Below, one piece after another: positions 37,376 through 47,490 of a DNA stretch of 64,000 nucleotides. Under the pieces are notes generated by a model. That model searched no databases and was not told the origin of the DNA. It saw nothing but the letters and a program-made list of their open reading frames with translations. The stretch is from Limnomonas spitsbergensis (taxonomy: Eukaryota > Chlorophyta > Chlorophyceae > Chlamydomonadales). Positions within the stretch are counted from its first letter, which is position 1; each line of letters begins with the position of its first letter. Location of the stretch: assembly GCA_037349105.1 (NCBI GenBank), contig JAYJMM010000099.1, positions 1,178,001 through 1,242,000 of the forward strand, read 5' to 3'. A program made the translations under genes and the position numbers.

Positions 37376-38770
37376 ATGAGAGCACCCGGTCGGTCTACAG
37401 TACACATCAGCATGTTGATATCGTATGTACAAATTGCAACGATACTAGCACAGTCGCATGCTCGTACTCATCCATCCACTATATGCTCGCACTCATCCAT
37501 CCACTATATGCTCGCAGGCACGCGTATTTACCATGTGAGCAATGCGCAGTCATCGTTCAATGGCTGTTTGTTCGTGGCCTTCGGGCGCGCTTTACAATAA
37601 TCTACAAGCACACCTCTCCACGACCCAGTTTACTTCCGGACAGCAGTTGCCGAGTGGGTACGTCTCAACTTTGATAGTGCCGACGACTCCCACCTCATCG
37701 ACCCAGACTTCAACATCAATTTGTACCTTGCCCAGTTAAGCAACCGGAGCACATGTGGAGAACTGCTCGAAGCCCATGCACTGAGCATGCATTTTAATGT
37801 GCACCTCGTTATTGAGATTCCTGGACATGGAACACTTCACATCAATGCAAATCCCTTACTACCTACCCTATATGTGGTAATGTACCTCAACGGGCCGCTG
37901 TATTCCAACGGACATTGGGCTCACATAACACCGGCCGCAGCTGCGCCCTCCACCACAGCCATTCCCCCTCATCACTTCGCTACGCCCTCCACCGCAGCCA
38001 TGCCCCCTCATCACTTTGCTGCGCCCTCCACCACAGCCATGCCCCCTCATCACTTCGCTACGCCCTCCACCGCAACCACGCCCCCTCATCACTTCGCTGC
38101 GCCCTCCACCACAGCCACGCCCCCTCATCACTTTGCTGCGCCCTCCACCACAGCCACGCCCCCTCATCACTTCGCTGCGCCCTCCACCACAGCCACGCCC
38201 CCTCATCACTTTGCTGCGCCCTCCACCACAGCCACGCCCCCTCATCACTTTGTTGCGCCCTCCACCACAGTCACGCCCCCTCATCACTTCGTTGCGCCCT
38301 CCACCACACCCACGCCCCCTCATCACTTCGTTGCGCCCTCCACCACAGCCATGCCCCCTCATCACTTCGCTGCGCCCTCCACCACAGCCATGCCCCCTCA
38401 TCACTTCGATGCGCCCTCCACCACAGCTATGCCCTCTCATCACTTCGCTGCGCCCTCCACCACAGCCATGCCCCCTCATCACTTCGCTGCGCCCTCCACC
38501 ACAGCCATGCCCCCTCATCACTTCGCTGCGCCCTCCACCACAGCCATGCCCCCTCATCACTTCGCTGCGCCCTCCACCACAGCCATGCCCCCTCATCACT
38601 TCGCTGCGCCCTCCACCACAGCCATGCCCCCTCATCACTTCGCTACGCCCTCCACCACAGTTATGCCCCCTCATCACTTCGCTGCGCCCTCCACCACAGC
38701 CACGTTCTCCACCCCGTTTATATATTCCCAGGCTACTCTGCAATTCTTCATGTTAGCTTTATCGCAATGA
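37376..38770 (+). CDS. OTU-like cysteine-protease domain with 13-residue repeat tail; one in-frame TAA
   Basis: A single frame is open from 37,376 to the TGA at 38,770 except for one TAA at 37,598. Before it lies FNGCLFVAFGRALQ, which resembles the catalytic Cys segment of OTU proteases, although the usual Asp three residues before Cys is not present. After it come VYFRTAVAEWVRLN, STCGELLEAHALSMHF and NGHWAHIT, matching the later OTU order with the catalytic-type His. OTU enzymes cleave ubiquitin; such domains also occur in algal transposons and DNA viruses. The C-terminal half is about 19 copies of a 13-residue unit (APSTTAMPPHHFA). The break could be a nonsense mutation, a read-through codon or an unrecognised intron; upstream exons are possible. 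Confidence 0.55.
37938..38700 (+). repeat. 39-bp minisatellite inside the OTU-like ORF, about 19 units
   Basis: The unit is GCCCTCCACCACAGCCATGC plus CCCCTCATCACTTCGCTGC. All units keep the 39-bp length, and substitutions are mostly at CATGCC/CACGCC and TTCGCT/TTTGCT, so the reading frame is preserved throughout. Confidence 0.95.
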
Positions 38771-38878
38771 ATGGTAGTCACATGTAGATACAGTCATATT
38801 GTCATTAGATGGAACAAGCCTACTTAATTAAAACTAGCATTATCAAACAAATTGACAGGGCTAGGAATGTGGTGTGAT

Positions 38879-39118
38879 GCATCAACAGACGCACTCCCTC
38901 TTTATTGGTTAATTTCTGTTGCTGCTTAACGGGCACTGTCCCTCGTTGGATCGCATACATGCATCAACAGACGCACTCCCTCTTTTTTGGTTAATTTCTG
39001 TTGCTGCTTAACGGGCACTGTCCCTGGTTAGATCGCATACATGCATCAACAGACGCACTCCCTCTTTATTGGTTAATTTCTGTTGCTGCTTAACGGGCAC
39101 TGTCCCTGGATTACAACG
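38879..39118. repeat. 82-bp tandem triplication
   Basis: GCATCAACAGACGCACTCCC through TTAACGGGCACTGTCCCT occurs at 38,879, 38,961 and 39,043 with very few differences, suggesting recent origin. Confidence 0.95.
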
Positions 39119-39499
39119 TTCAAGATGATGAGCTAATTGCTTCCGTCAGCTTCTCTTAGAAGATGTGGTGGGTCCTATGTGTAAATTCCAAGTGGATTCA
39201 TCCACTTTTCACGCAGCACATTCGGTACTTGCGGCAGCGCATGGCTCAAGCCATTGGATTAGATATGCAGCTTGTAATCAGCCAGATTTTATGTTGTCAG
39301 ATTAAGGGTGTAGCCTCTAGAAACGTGAGCAGCCCAGCATATTTCACACCTAAGCTGCAGCTGCAGCCTTCACTCCTTCAAAAAATGGTAAATTGTTAAG
39401 CCGCAAGGATTGCCTTTTCATTCTGAACACGAAAACGCAGGCTCTCATGCTCAGCAAACTCACATTATTGAAAACACGCGACATTTCATTTGACACATG

Positions 39500-40125
39500 C
39501 ATGCTAGTTACACATGTTTGCGCATCCAGCCTCAAAAAACCTCAAGTTGCTTAGCAACATGTCAGCGCAGTTTAAACCATGCGCATCCAGCCTCAAAAAT
39601 CTCAAGCTGCTTTCAGTCAGGTCAGCGCAGTTTAAACCATGGGCATCCAGCCTCAAAAAACCTCAAGCTGCTTACAGTCAGGTCAGCGCATTTTAAACCA
39701 TGCGCATCCAGCCTCAAAAAACCTCAAGCTGCTTAGCAACAGGTCATCGCATTTAAACCATGCGCATCCAGCCTCAAAAAACCTCAAGCTGCTTATAGTC
39801 AGGTCAGCGCAGTTTAAACCATGCGCATCCAGCCTCAAAAAACCTCAAGCTGCTTACAGTCAGGTCAGCGCAGTTTAAACCATGCGCATCCAGCCTCAAA
39901 ACATCTCAAGCTGCTTAGCAGCAGGTCAGCGCAGTTTAAACCATGCGCATCCAGCCTCAAAAAACCTCTAGCTGCTTAGCAACATGTCAGCGCAGTTTAA
40001 ACCATGCGCATCCAGCCTCAAAAATCTCAAGTTGCTTAGCAACAGGTCAGCGCAGTTTAAACCATGCGCATCCAGCCTCAAAAAACCTCAAGCTGCTTAC
40101 AGTCAGGTCAGCGCAGTTTAAACCA
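39500..40125. repeat. ~60-bp tandem repeat, about 10 units
   Basis: The unit contains CATGCGCATCCAGCCTCAAA, AAACCTCAAGCTGCTTA, then CAGTCAGG or GCAACAGG, and TCAGCGCAGTTTAAAC. Two alternating subtypes (CAGTCAGG and AGCAACAKG) are interspersed. Confidence 0.95.
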
Positions 40126-40253
40126 TGCACAGACATCATACAATGTCAATGTCAATACACATGTGGTTTTAAGGTGAAAGAAAGGGAATTGCCACTCAAG
40201 CTCCTTGTGCCGGCTTCTAAATGTATGCTCCTATGATGTTGTCAGAATTGTTG

Positions 40254-40642
40254 TTAAACTCGGGGGGCACACCACTGCTTGTGAAACTTCCAGTGAGCTT
40301 TTTGGCACTCGACAGTGCAATAGTAAGCATGCATGCATGTGCTGCATTTCATGTGTGCTGATAAGGGCTTGTTGCATGCCCAGCAAGTTGCCATCTTCTC
40401 GCACCGCTCTGCCGATGCAGAGGTACCTCCGATCTGCACCGCGTCTACGCCCCCCTGAAAACCGTCAAGCAAAGCTTGTGACTGATCTATGCGCAGCTTT
40501 CTGGCTGCCAAAGATTCCTTGGCCGAGAGCCAGGTAACATCACCCGGTAACTGGGTAACATCCACGTTGACTGGCGTTGCCTGCAGTGACGCCGTCATGT
40601 TCGGCCGCAGCACTGACAGGTTCAGCATGGTGCATGCCATCC
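40254..40642 (-). CDS. Last exon of a MYND-type zinc-finger protein
   Basis: The exon follows a GTTGTGTGCAG acceptor and ends at a TAA (40,254). Its C-terminus has the MYND pattern CWAC, 10 residues, CSTC, then YYCTVECQKAHW and HKQWC; MYND fingers bind zinc and mediate protein-protein contacts. The preceding ~85 residues (starting GMACTMLNLSVLRPNMTAS) are not recognised. Upstream exons are not firmly identified. A decayed copy of the start of this exon with its acceptor lies about 240 bp upstream (40,835-40,945). A TGA follows the TAA three codons later in frame. Confidence 0.65.
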
Positions 40643-40834
40643 CTGCACACAACAGAAATGGGCGCTCAGTCAGCACAATAAGATGGGCATCACTGGACAT
40701 GGCATGGTTGCAGTAGAGCAGTATGGCCTATAACAGACACGATAACAAATGGGGGGGAAATGCGCAATCAATCAAGCAGCTGTCAAGCAAAGATGAACAT
40801 GTACGCATGTTCAACCTGCCCGCATCAAGCTCAC

Positions 40835-40945
40835 CAGGTCATGGGTCCCGCAGCAACACCGTTCTGTCCGGGGGGAGCACCGCTTGCTTCATACTACATG
40901 CCCATGGCACCAGCATGTTGCAGGCCACGGTCCCTGCACAAAACA
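40835..40945 (-). pseudogene. Decayed duplicate of the MYND-gene exon start
   Basis: On minus, CTGTTTTGTGCAG followed by GGACCGTGGCCTGCAACATG parallels the true acceptor and exon start at 40,642 (TGTTGTGTGCAG, GGATGGCATGCACCATG). Translation resembles the real exon for about 20 residues and then loses similarity. Confidence 0.6.
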
Positions 40946-41395
40946 GAGTAAGGTTGTCAGTAAGCACAACAGATTAGCAAGCACTGGTGACTGGCCCTGG
41001 CATGGCTGCAGCAGAGTTTGTATCCATGACATTCGGTAATCAAATGAAGCTGTCAGAAGGAGTAGCCTGGGGAAAGGTGCACAGTTGTAATTCCTCATTC
41101 GGGTGCATTACGGAATCTGACCGTGTCGTATCACGAGGCTTAGCGACTCAAGGGAGTATGATAGCACACCAAAGTAGTGATATACAGTGTGATATTCGTT
41201 GAAGGCTACCAAAACATATTCGCACCTTACAAGACGGCCCTTCAACGCAAAAAGGCTTTGCTTGATCTACTGGTATCAAAACGGCATCGGCACCGGCGCA
41301 CGGCAGTCAGTGCGCCATTGAGGCATGTCCATTCATAAACCTACGAGTATTGATTAAATCGACTCCATCCGATCGCAGAGCTTACCTGATTGGGA
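40946..41395. other. No gene recognised
   Basis: Short ORFs only; no clear splice-bounded exon. Confidence 0.35.
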
Positions 41396-41396
41396 G

Positions 41397-41855
41397 GTGA
41401 TTCAAATGTGTTTGATTTTACATGGTTCCGAAGCCAGCCTGGCAGTACAGTGTCCATGTAAAGTACTCCTAAGGCGCTTTCTTCCTCTATTTCTTTCTAT
41501 CCACGGAACCCCTCGACGAGGAGCATTACATGATTATTCACGACAGCTTACTGTTCTAAATGTATTATTGTTGACAGCCACATGCCGTCGATGCATATTT
41601 GGAATTTTGATCGGTTTCTACTTTGACTCTTTGTTGAACGATGGGATATGGGCATACCGTGGCTTGCAAACTTCAGGCAATGCATAATTGCAACGTCGCG
41701 ACCGTGCATTTGGTGGCAAGACTCTCATTTTTACTGAAGCCAAATCGGAGTCTTCCTCGAGGCTTCGCTTCCGTTTAAAGCTTACGTGCTTTGCTTCTTC
41801 CCTGCCCTCCAGTGAGCTTACCAGCCTACCTGTATGCGTGCCTGCATCCAACTTG
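41397..41855 (+). CDS. Possible exon of an unknown plus-strand gene, with one in-frame TAA
   Basis: The frame is open from 41,397 to 41,855 except for a TAA at 41,685 and ends at a GTAAGT donor in phase 0. It contains FGGKTLIFTEAKSES, faintly like a helicase motif IV region, but the following residues do not support that. An acceptor CCCTGCCCTCCAG at 41,800-41,812 would give a much shorter exon (41,813-41,855). The minus strand is also open here and Arg/Lys-rich, so even the strand is uncertain. Confidence 0.25.
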
Positions 41856-42176
41856 GTAAGTGACTTGCATGTCATGCTATAACATGCTGAGCAAGTGGCA
41901 GTGATCTACTTCTGCCTAGCATTTTATTTTAACATGCATACAGCAATGGCCTACTAGTCATTGAAATTGTGTGTACGACTGCCGGTGTCATGTGGGTTGA
42001 CGCATGCATGGGGTGTCAGTGTTGCGCCTCATGCACTTGTGTGCGCGATCTCGTTGTGTTTGTTACCGTTACCCTATAATTCTCTGGCTAGGTTAGCCCA
42101 TGGCTAAGCTTAGCAAACTGCGCCTTCTCACCAAGTGCAATGAGACTCATTCCTCTTGCAAATCCCTTTCCTCCAG

Positions 42177-42236
42177 GAGCTTTCCGACTCTGCCCGGTTG
42201 GCCTTTCTCTTTGCTACGGTCTATGGCATCAAAGAC
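42177..42236 (+). CDS. Candidate 60-bp exon, unknown gene
   Basis: Acceptor CTTTCCTCCAG, then 20 codons beginning ELSDSARLAFLF, then a GTAAGT donor, phase 0 on both sides. The acceptor-exon-donor block resembles the one ending at 41,855 (TCCAG, GAGCTT, GTAAGT, ACTT, CATG in the same order), so the two look like an exon duplication. A later acceptor TTTTTTCAG at about 42,478 opens a phase-0 frame with a TAG as its second codon. Confidence 0.35.
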
Positions 42237-43019
42237 GTAAGTACTTATCATGACGTGCATGGTTTATTTCATTTTCTCCCAACGGGGCAGCCCAAAAGGC
42301 CGAGCCTTTTTGAGATGTGCACAGAGGTGTAACTTTATTGACTTGTTGCATGGTGGACAGCTCACTCTTTCTTGAATGCCCCCGTTGCATTGTACTTGGC
42401 AATTCCTAAAATTGATCATACTTCATGACCACTCATAACTTGATATGCAATGTCATGAACATCTGCCCCTTTTTTCAGCTGTAGGCTTCGCGCATTACCA
42501 AGAGGACTTTCAACTCATCTGTACATGCTACATCTGTGCTTAAGCAGCCCGTGATTATGTCTGATGCGACGCCTTCCTTTTCCTTGCATCTGCCATAGAA
42601 GTAGCTCACAAGCCAGATGGCACTAATTCTGAGTCAATAACGTTACCCCTCTGAGTGATAACTTGTTTGCTGGGATCATCTGACAAACAAAGTGGATGAC
42701 CCCTTCAATTATGATGAGGGTGAACGCATGTTCGATAATTAATATCTTGTGCTTTCGTTTTTCTCTGATATGTTTGTTCTTTCTTGTCAGTTTAGGGTGC
42801 CACATGTGTGAGCTAGCTTGCTATTTCAACTCGTTGATCATTCAGTCAGTGGTTTTTCATGTCAATAGTACTATTAGTTTTTTTAGTTCATACAAGTACA
42901 TGACAGTGGAGACACAAGGATTGGTAGACATGAATGGTTTTCATTTAATGGGCATGGTGGTTACTGCCCATAGATGGGAAGCTTTTAGTGGGGATACCAA
43001 CCAAAAGACATAGCAATGG
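42237..43019. other. Unassigned AT-richer stretch
   Basis: A plus ORF of 105 codons (42,696-43,013) with hydrophobic segments (SLICLFFLVSLGC) lies next to the minisatellite. Not recognised. Confidence 0.3.
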
Positions 43020-43490
43020 GTGGACATGGATCGGCAGCCAGAAATTGAATACCCATCATGGGGACACAGCAGTGGGTGGACCATGGGTGGGGTGCCTGCA
43101 GTGGGTTGACCCATCATGGGGACACATGAGTGGGTGGACCATGGGTGGGAGACATGTAGTGGGTGGACCCACCCTAAGGACACGGCAGTGGGTGGACCAT
43201 GGGTGGGGCGCATGCAGTGGGTGGACCCATCATGGGGACACAGCAGTCGGTTGACCATGGGTGGGAGACACGCAATGGGTGGGCCCACCGTGGGGGGGGC
43301 CACTGTGATATCTGCGTGGGGATACCCATATGGGTGGACCACGGTGGTGGACATTGTAGGTAAACCCACCGTGGGTGGATAAGGATAAGGATACAGCAGT
43401 GGGTGGACCATGGGCGGAAGACATGCAGTGGGGATTACGATGAACCATGGTGGGGGAAACACGGTGGTGGACATTATAGGTAAACCCACC
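43020..43490. repeat. ~57-bp minisatellite
   Basis: Units contain GTGGGTGGACCATGGGTGGG, then CATGCAGTGGGTGGAC and CCATCATGGGGACACAGCA. The 3' end of the neighbouring minus-strand exon runs into this array. Confidence 0.9.
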
Positions 43491-43964
43491 GTGGGGCGAC
43501 AAGCGCCCCACGTGGGGTGACCCACGCGCTAGTCCGGTCGGACCCATCGTGGAGTGAGTGGGTCGCCCCACGTGCACTTTTTCCGACGATATGCTGAAAC
43601 AGCACTTTGTGGCGATGAGGTGGGCAAACAATCCTCGACCCCCCAATAACAATGGCCTTGCCCACGACAACCCTTCCTTGTAAAAGGAAACCAGGTTCCT
43701 TTCTGGCCACGATACCGAACGACAGGCACATGCAGGTAGTGATGTAATCACCGTTTGACGTGTCCTCCATGATTCTCAGATCCGCCACATCAAATGAGGA
43801 TGCATTCTCCCCGACAAGTTTAAGCTTGACAAATTCACCACATGCCGTGTTGTGGAAACCACCGCTTGGGACCGACTTGAATTCCAATGGAATGCTGACA
43901 GGCGTGATAGTCCTGTCGAATGGGTCCAATAGCTGTCCGGTCACAAACTTTCGCCTTTTCGTAT
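43474..43964 (-). CDS. Exon of an uncharacterised protein
   Basis: An acceptor TTCTAATTAACAG opens a frame of about 160 codons with protein-like composition: TKRRKFVTGQLLDPFDRTI, then GGFHNTACGEFVKLKLVG, DVADLRIMEDTSNGDYITTC and GRVVVGKAIVIGG. The last ~35 codons overlap the edge of the 57-bp minisatellite and may be intron or 3' UTR. No family is recognised. Confidence 0.45.
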
Positions 43965-44570
43965 CTGTTAATTAGAAAGGAGGGGGGTGTCAGGATACGC
44001 CACCTCACTGAAATTTCACGGGCGTTTACCTGTAAGCCTCTCTTTCCAATCCGAGGCCCGCGGGACGGTATAGGTCTCTAGAAACCGGCATAATCCAACG
44101 GGCTTCATTTCGTCTTGTAGAATCTGATCGATATGATGCAAAAACAAGAATTGCTACGGTATAGAACCTGTACGGTATCGTACTCATCGTGGTACAAGGT
44201 TCCGGTAACACAGTATCAGTCTAATTATCGCGCTCCAGTCCCAAGTTACCACTGTTTCACCCTCCAGCAACTAGCGTTGCAATTCTTCTACAGTCAAATG
44301 CCACTCGACAAAACGCACTTACGAATTATGGTAATAACTAGGCCATTAGTGTCACCCAAGCCCGGTCGCGACGCCTCTCGTCGTAATGACACCGACAATT
44401 CAGGGAATGCCGCGACGTAGTAGCACGTCTTTTGTTCGGCCCCAATACGCGGCGCTCTCTCAATTGTGCCATAACGACGAGTGGCATCGTGACCGGGATT
44501 AGGTAACCAAATCTAAACTTTTTCACCGTTCCCTCATGACTCCGTCATTTCGGTCTCTAAAAGGTTTACA
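43965..44570. other. Unassigned stretch
   Basis: Short ORFs only. AAACTTTTTCACCGTTTCC-type sequence at its right end recurs near 45,655, tying it to the repeat field that follows. Confidence 0.35.
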
Positions 44571-46140
44571 AAAACACATGTCCCTTTGACCAACGCTCCA
44601 GTCCTCCTTCTAACCCTGCCCCCTGCCCCTCATCAATAACTCCAGACACACACACTATACGCAAGGCCGGGCAGAGGACACACACACAGTATCTGATTCA
44701 CCCGTTTAAACCAACATTACAGTCCCCAGCCACAAACGCTCCAACCCTCTGGCAACCAATGTTACAGTCCCTCAAACCATCCCATCCCCGGCACCCTCAA
44801 AACCCCGTGTAGCACGCCTTCCCAGTAAAACCGGGCATAGGGCCTACCTGCAAAAAAACAAGCCTAAGGAAACGGTATCACCCTCTATAACACCCCCCCC
44901 ATATACACGCAGTTCCAGAGGGCCGGGCAGAGGATCACACAACCATCGGTTTCACCCTCCAGCCACAAACGCTCCAGTCCCAAGTTACCACTGTTTCCCC
45001 CTCTAGCAACCAACGCTTCAGTCCCAAGTTACCACTGTTTCCCCCTCTAGCAACTAACGCTATCAACCCTCTATAACACCCTCTCCCCATCATCAATAAC
45101 CCCATATACTCGCACTATACGCAAGGCCGGGCAAAGGAACATAAACAAACTGTTTCACCCTTTCAAACCAACGCTCCAATCCCAAGTTACCACTGTTACA
45201 TCCTCTAGCAACCAACGCTCCAATCCTTTAACACCAACGTTACAGTCCCAAGGTATCACTCTTCCCCCCCCCTCCAGCAACCAACGCTCCTCTCAATCCC
45301 AAGTTACCACTGTTACATCCTCTAGCAACCAACGCTCCAATCCCAAGTTACCACTGTTACATCCTCTAGCAACCAACGCTCCAATCCTCTAACACCAACG
45401 TTAAAGTCCTAAGGTATCACTCTTCCCCCCCCTCCAGCAACCAACGCTCCAATCCCAAGTTACCAATGTTTCACCCTTTCAAACCAACGCTCCAATCCCA
45501 AGGTATCACTGTTTCATCCTTTCAAACCAACGCTATCAACCCTCTAGTCAGACCCTCCTCCCCGCACCCTCAAAACCCCGTGCAGCACGCCTTCCCAGTA
45601 AAACCGGGCATAGGGCATGCAAAAAAAAAAACTAAGGAAACGGTATCACCCTTAAACTTTTTCACCGTTTCCTCATGACTCCGTCATTTCGGTCTCTAAA
45701 AAGTTTAAAAAAACACATGTCCCTTTGACCAACGCTCCAGTCCTCTAACCATCCCCCCCCCTCCGCACCCTCAAAACCCCCATATACCCGCACTTTCAGA
45801 GGGCAGAGCAGATGACTGACCAAGAATCTGTTTTATCCTTTTGACCATCTGATTCACCCTCCAGCCATAAACGCCCCAGTCCCTAGCCACTGACGTTTCA
45901 GTCCCAAGTAGGTTCCCTGCCCCCGCCCTCTCAATAACCCCACCAGCACGCACTATACGCAAGGCCGAGCAGAGGAAGTCACAGTATCTTCATATTCCTT
46001 AAAAACCAACTGATTCACCCTTTCAAACCAACTGTTTCATCATTTTAAACCAACTGTTTCACCCTTTTAAACCAACGCTCCAGTCCCTCTAGTCATCCCT
46101 GCCCCGCCCTCTCAATAACCCCACCAGCACGCACTAACAG
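44571..46140. repeat. Degenerate ~45-50-bp repeat field, C/A-rich
   Basis: CCAACGCTCCAATCCCAAG, TTACCACTGTTACATCC and TCTAGCAACC recur in varying order, as do GCACTATACGCAAGGCCGG and CCTCAAAACCCCGTG blocks. The field ends about 100 bp before the BRO-N ORF. I see no coding exon. Confidence 0.85.
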
Positions 46141-46246
46141 ACGGGTCGCCTTCAAAACCATCTGTTTCTTTTCCTAAAAAATCGGCTTAAGGAACTCAAA
46201 TACATGAAATGTGAAAAACACAACGCCACCTCAAGCTCTCCCTGAA

Positions 46247-47110
46247 ATGTCTACCCCTCTAGATATATTGCGCACGTTTCAATATGAAGGCTCAAACGGT
46301 CTCATTATAAACATCAAGGGCACATTGGAAGCTCCACTGTTTCAAGCCAACCAGATTGGCAAAATAGTAGGCATTATTAATATAAGGGGTGTAATCGAGG
46401 ACTTTAATAAAGAAGAGAAGGTTGTAGTTGCCACATATACCCCTGACAGACAACAAGACACGTTGTTCCTCACTGAAATCGGCCTCGCTCGCTTGCTATT
46501 GACATGCCGCAATACTTGTGCCCGTCTCTTCAAAAATTGGGTTGCCAATGTAGTCAGGGAGATTCGACTTTCTGACACTAATAAACGCATGGCACTCGCA
46601 AATGCCCAAATTGCAGAAAAACTGCGAGATTTAAAGGAGCAACAAGCCCAAATTGCAGAAACACTACGAGATTTAAAGGAGCAACAAGCCCAAATTGCAG
46701 AAACACTGCGAGATTTAAAGGAGCAACGAGCCCTTGTGTCCAGGCTAAAACGTGTCCATGCAAAACTCACGACACATACCCTTGACATAGAGTACACATT
46801 CTTAAAAGACGAAATCATCCTCCACGGATACTGCATCAACCCCAATCGAAGTATGTTATTCTCCACATCCGAATTATACAGACGTTTCACAAACTGGCTC
46901 ATTTCATTGGATGATCAATCCTCTTGCGCCAACATCACTGAGCAGAAATTCGGTAACAAAATGAAAAAGTTGTGCAAGGATGACGAATTCCCGGGCATGA
47001 CAAAAATGAGAGAACTACACTTTCGAATTGAACATCGCCTACCAAACCATGATTTCCCTCAAGTGGGCAAGCACCGAAGACATCGGCCTATAAAACTATG
47101 TGTACCGTAA
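46247..47110 (+). CDS. BRO-N domain protein of large-DNA-virus type
   Basis: The intronless 287-residue ORF starts at the ATG at 46,247 (the frame extends 12 codons upstream without ATG). Residues ~5-100 match the BRO-N DNA-binding domain: ILRTFQYEG, then LFQANQIGKIVGIINIRGV, then LFLTEIGLARLLLTCR and LFKNWVANVVREIR. Residues ~108-160 hold three near-identical 14-residue units (AQIAETLRDLKEQQ), likely a coiled coil. The C-terminus (ELYRRFTNWLISLDD, FGNKMKKLC) resembles the winged-helix segment seen at the end of viral and phage D5-like or Bro proteins; that part is inference. Genes of this kind are typical of nucleocytoplasmic large DNA viruses and phages. GC content is lower than in the host genes nearby, consistent with viral origin. 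Confidence 0.8.
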   Translation: MSTPLDILRTFQYEGSNGLIINIKGTLEAPLFQANQIGKIVGIINIRGVIEDFNKEEKVVVATYTPDRQQDTLFLTEIGLARLLLTCRNTCARLFKNWVANVVREIRLSDTNKRMALANAQIAEKLRDLKEQQAQIAETLRDLKEQQAQIAETLRDLKEQRALVSRLKRVHAKLTTHTLDIEYTFLKDEIILHGYCINPNRSMLFSTSELYRRFTNWLISLDDQSSCANITEQKFGNKMKKLCKDDEFPGMTKMRELHFRIEHRLPNHDFPQVGKHRRHRPIKLCVP

Positions 47111-47290
47111 AACCACTTTAACTCTGCGCACCCCAACAAAAAAGAATTTAATTTTCGGCCGCGCACCCCAAAAAGAATTTAAAAAACGGTCGCGCAGCGA
47201 CGAAATTTTAATTTAATTTAACGCCGCGCAGCACGAAATTTAATTAAACATCGCGCATCACTGGAAATAATTAAAATTTTCGTCCGCGCA
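47111..47290. repeat. AT-rich imperfect repeats with GCGCAGC/GCGCACCCC cores
   Basis: GCGCACCCCAAAAAGAATTT, GCGCAGCGACGAAATTTTAA, GCGCAGCACGAAATTTAATT and GCGCATCACTGG alternate directly after the BRO-N stop. Similar units reappear at 47,625-47,780. Confidence 0.75.
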
Positions 47291-47417
47291 GCACTTTCAG
47301 CCAGTACAGTCAAACTCAGTTACACCTTCGTTTGATGCTAGCAGGTCCCCGCATACCGTGGTCGTCATCCCCCTCCTCCGCCGATTCCTGGCCTCAGGAA
47401 ACGTGTGGCTATTGGGG

Positions 47418-47490
47418 CCCGGGGGGCTCAGTGGTACTACGTAACGTAGCAGTCCACCCTGAGGTCTGCAGTTCGAATCCCGAGTCAATG
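47418..47490 (+). other. tRNA-like sequence, probably a SINE-type or decayed Pol III promoter
   Basis: GGGGCTCAGTGGTACTACG resembles a tRNA D-arm/A box. About 45 bp on, GGTCTGCAGTTCGAATCCC matches a B box (GTTCGAATCC). The flanking T stem and acceptor stem do not pair, so this is not an intact tRNA. Confidence 0.4.

Noticed and set aside
37868..38743. Gly/Arg-rich minus ORF of 291 codons
   Set aside because: It is the antisense of the 39-bp repeat, which on plus is joined in frame to OTU-like sequence.
41688..41855. DEAD-box helicase fragment (GGKTLIFTEAKSE)
   Set aside because: Only this short phrase is suggestive; no other helicase motif is found on plus, and the minus strand is equally open.
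47418..47490. Functional tRNA gene
   Set aside because: A- and B-box words are present but the T and acceptor stems do not pair.
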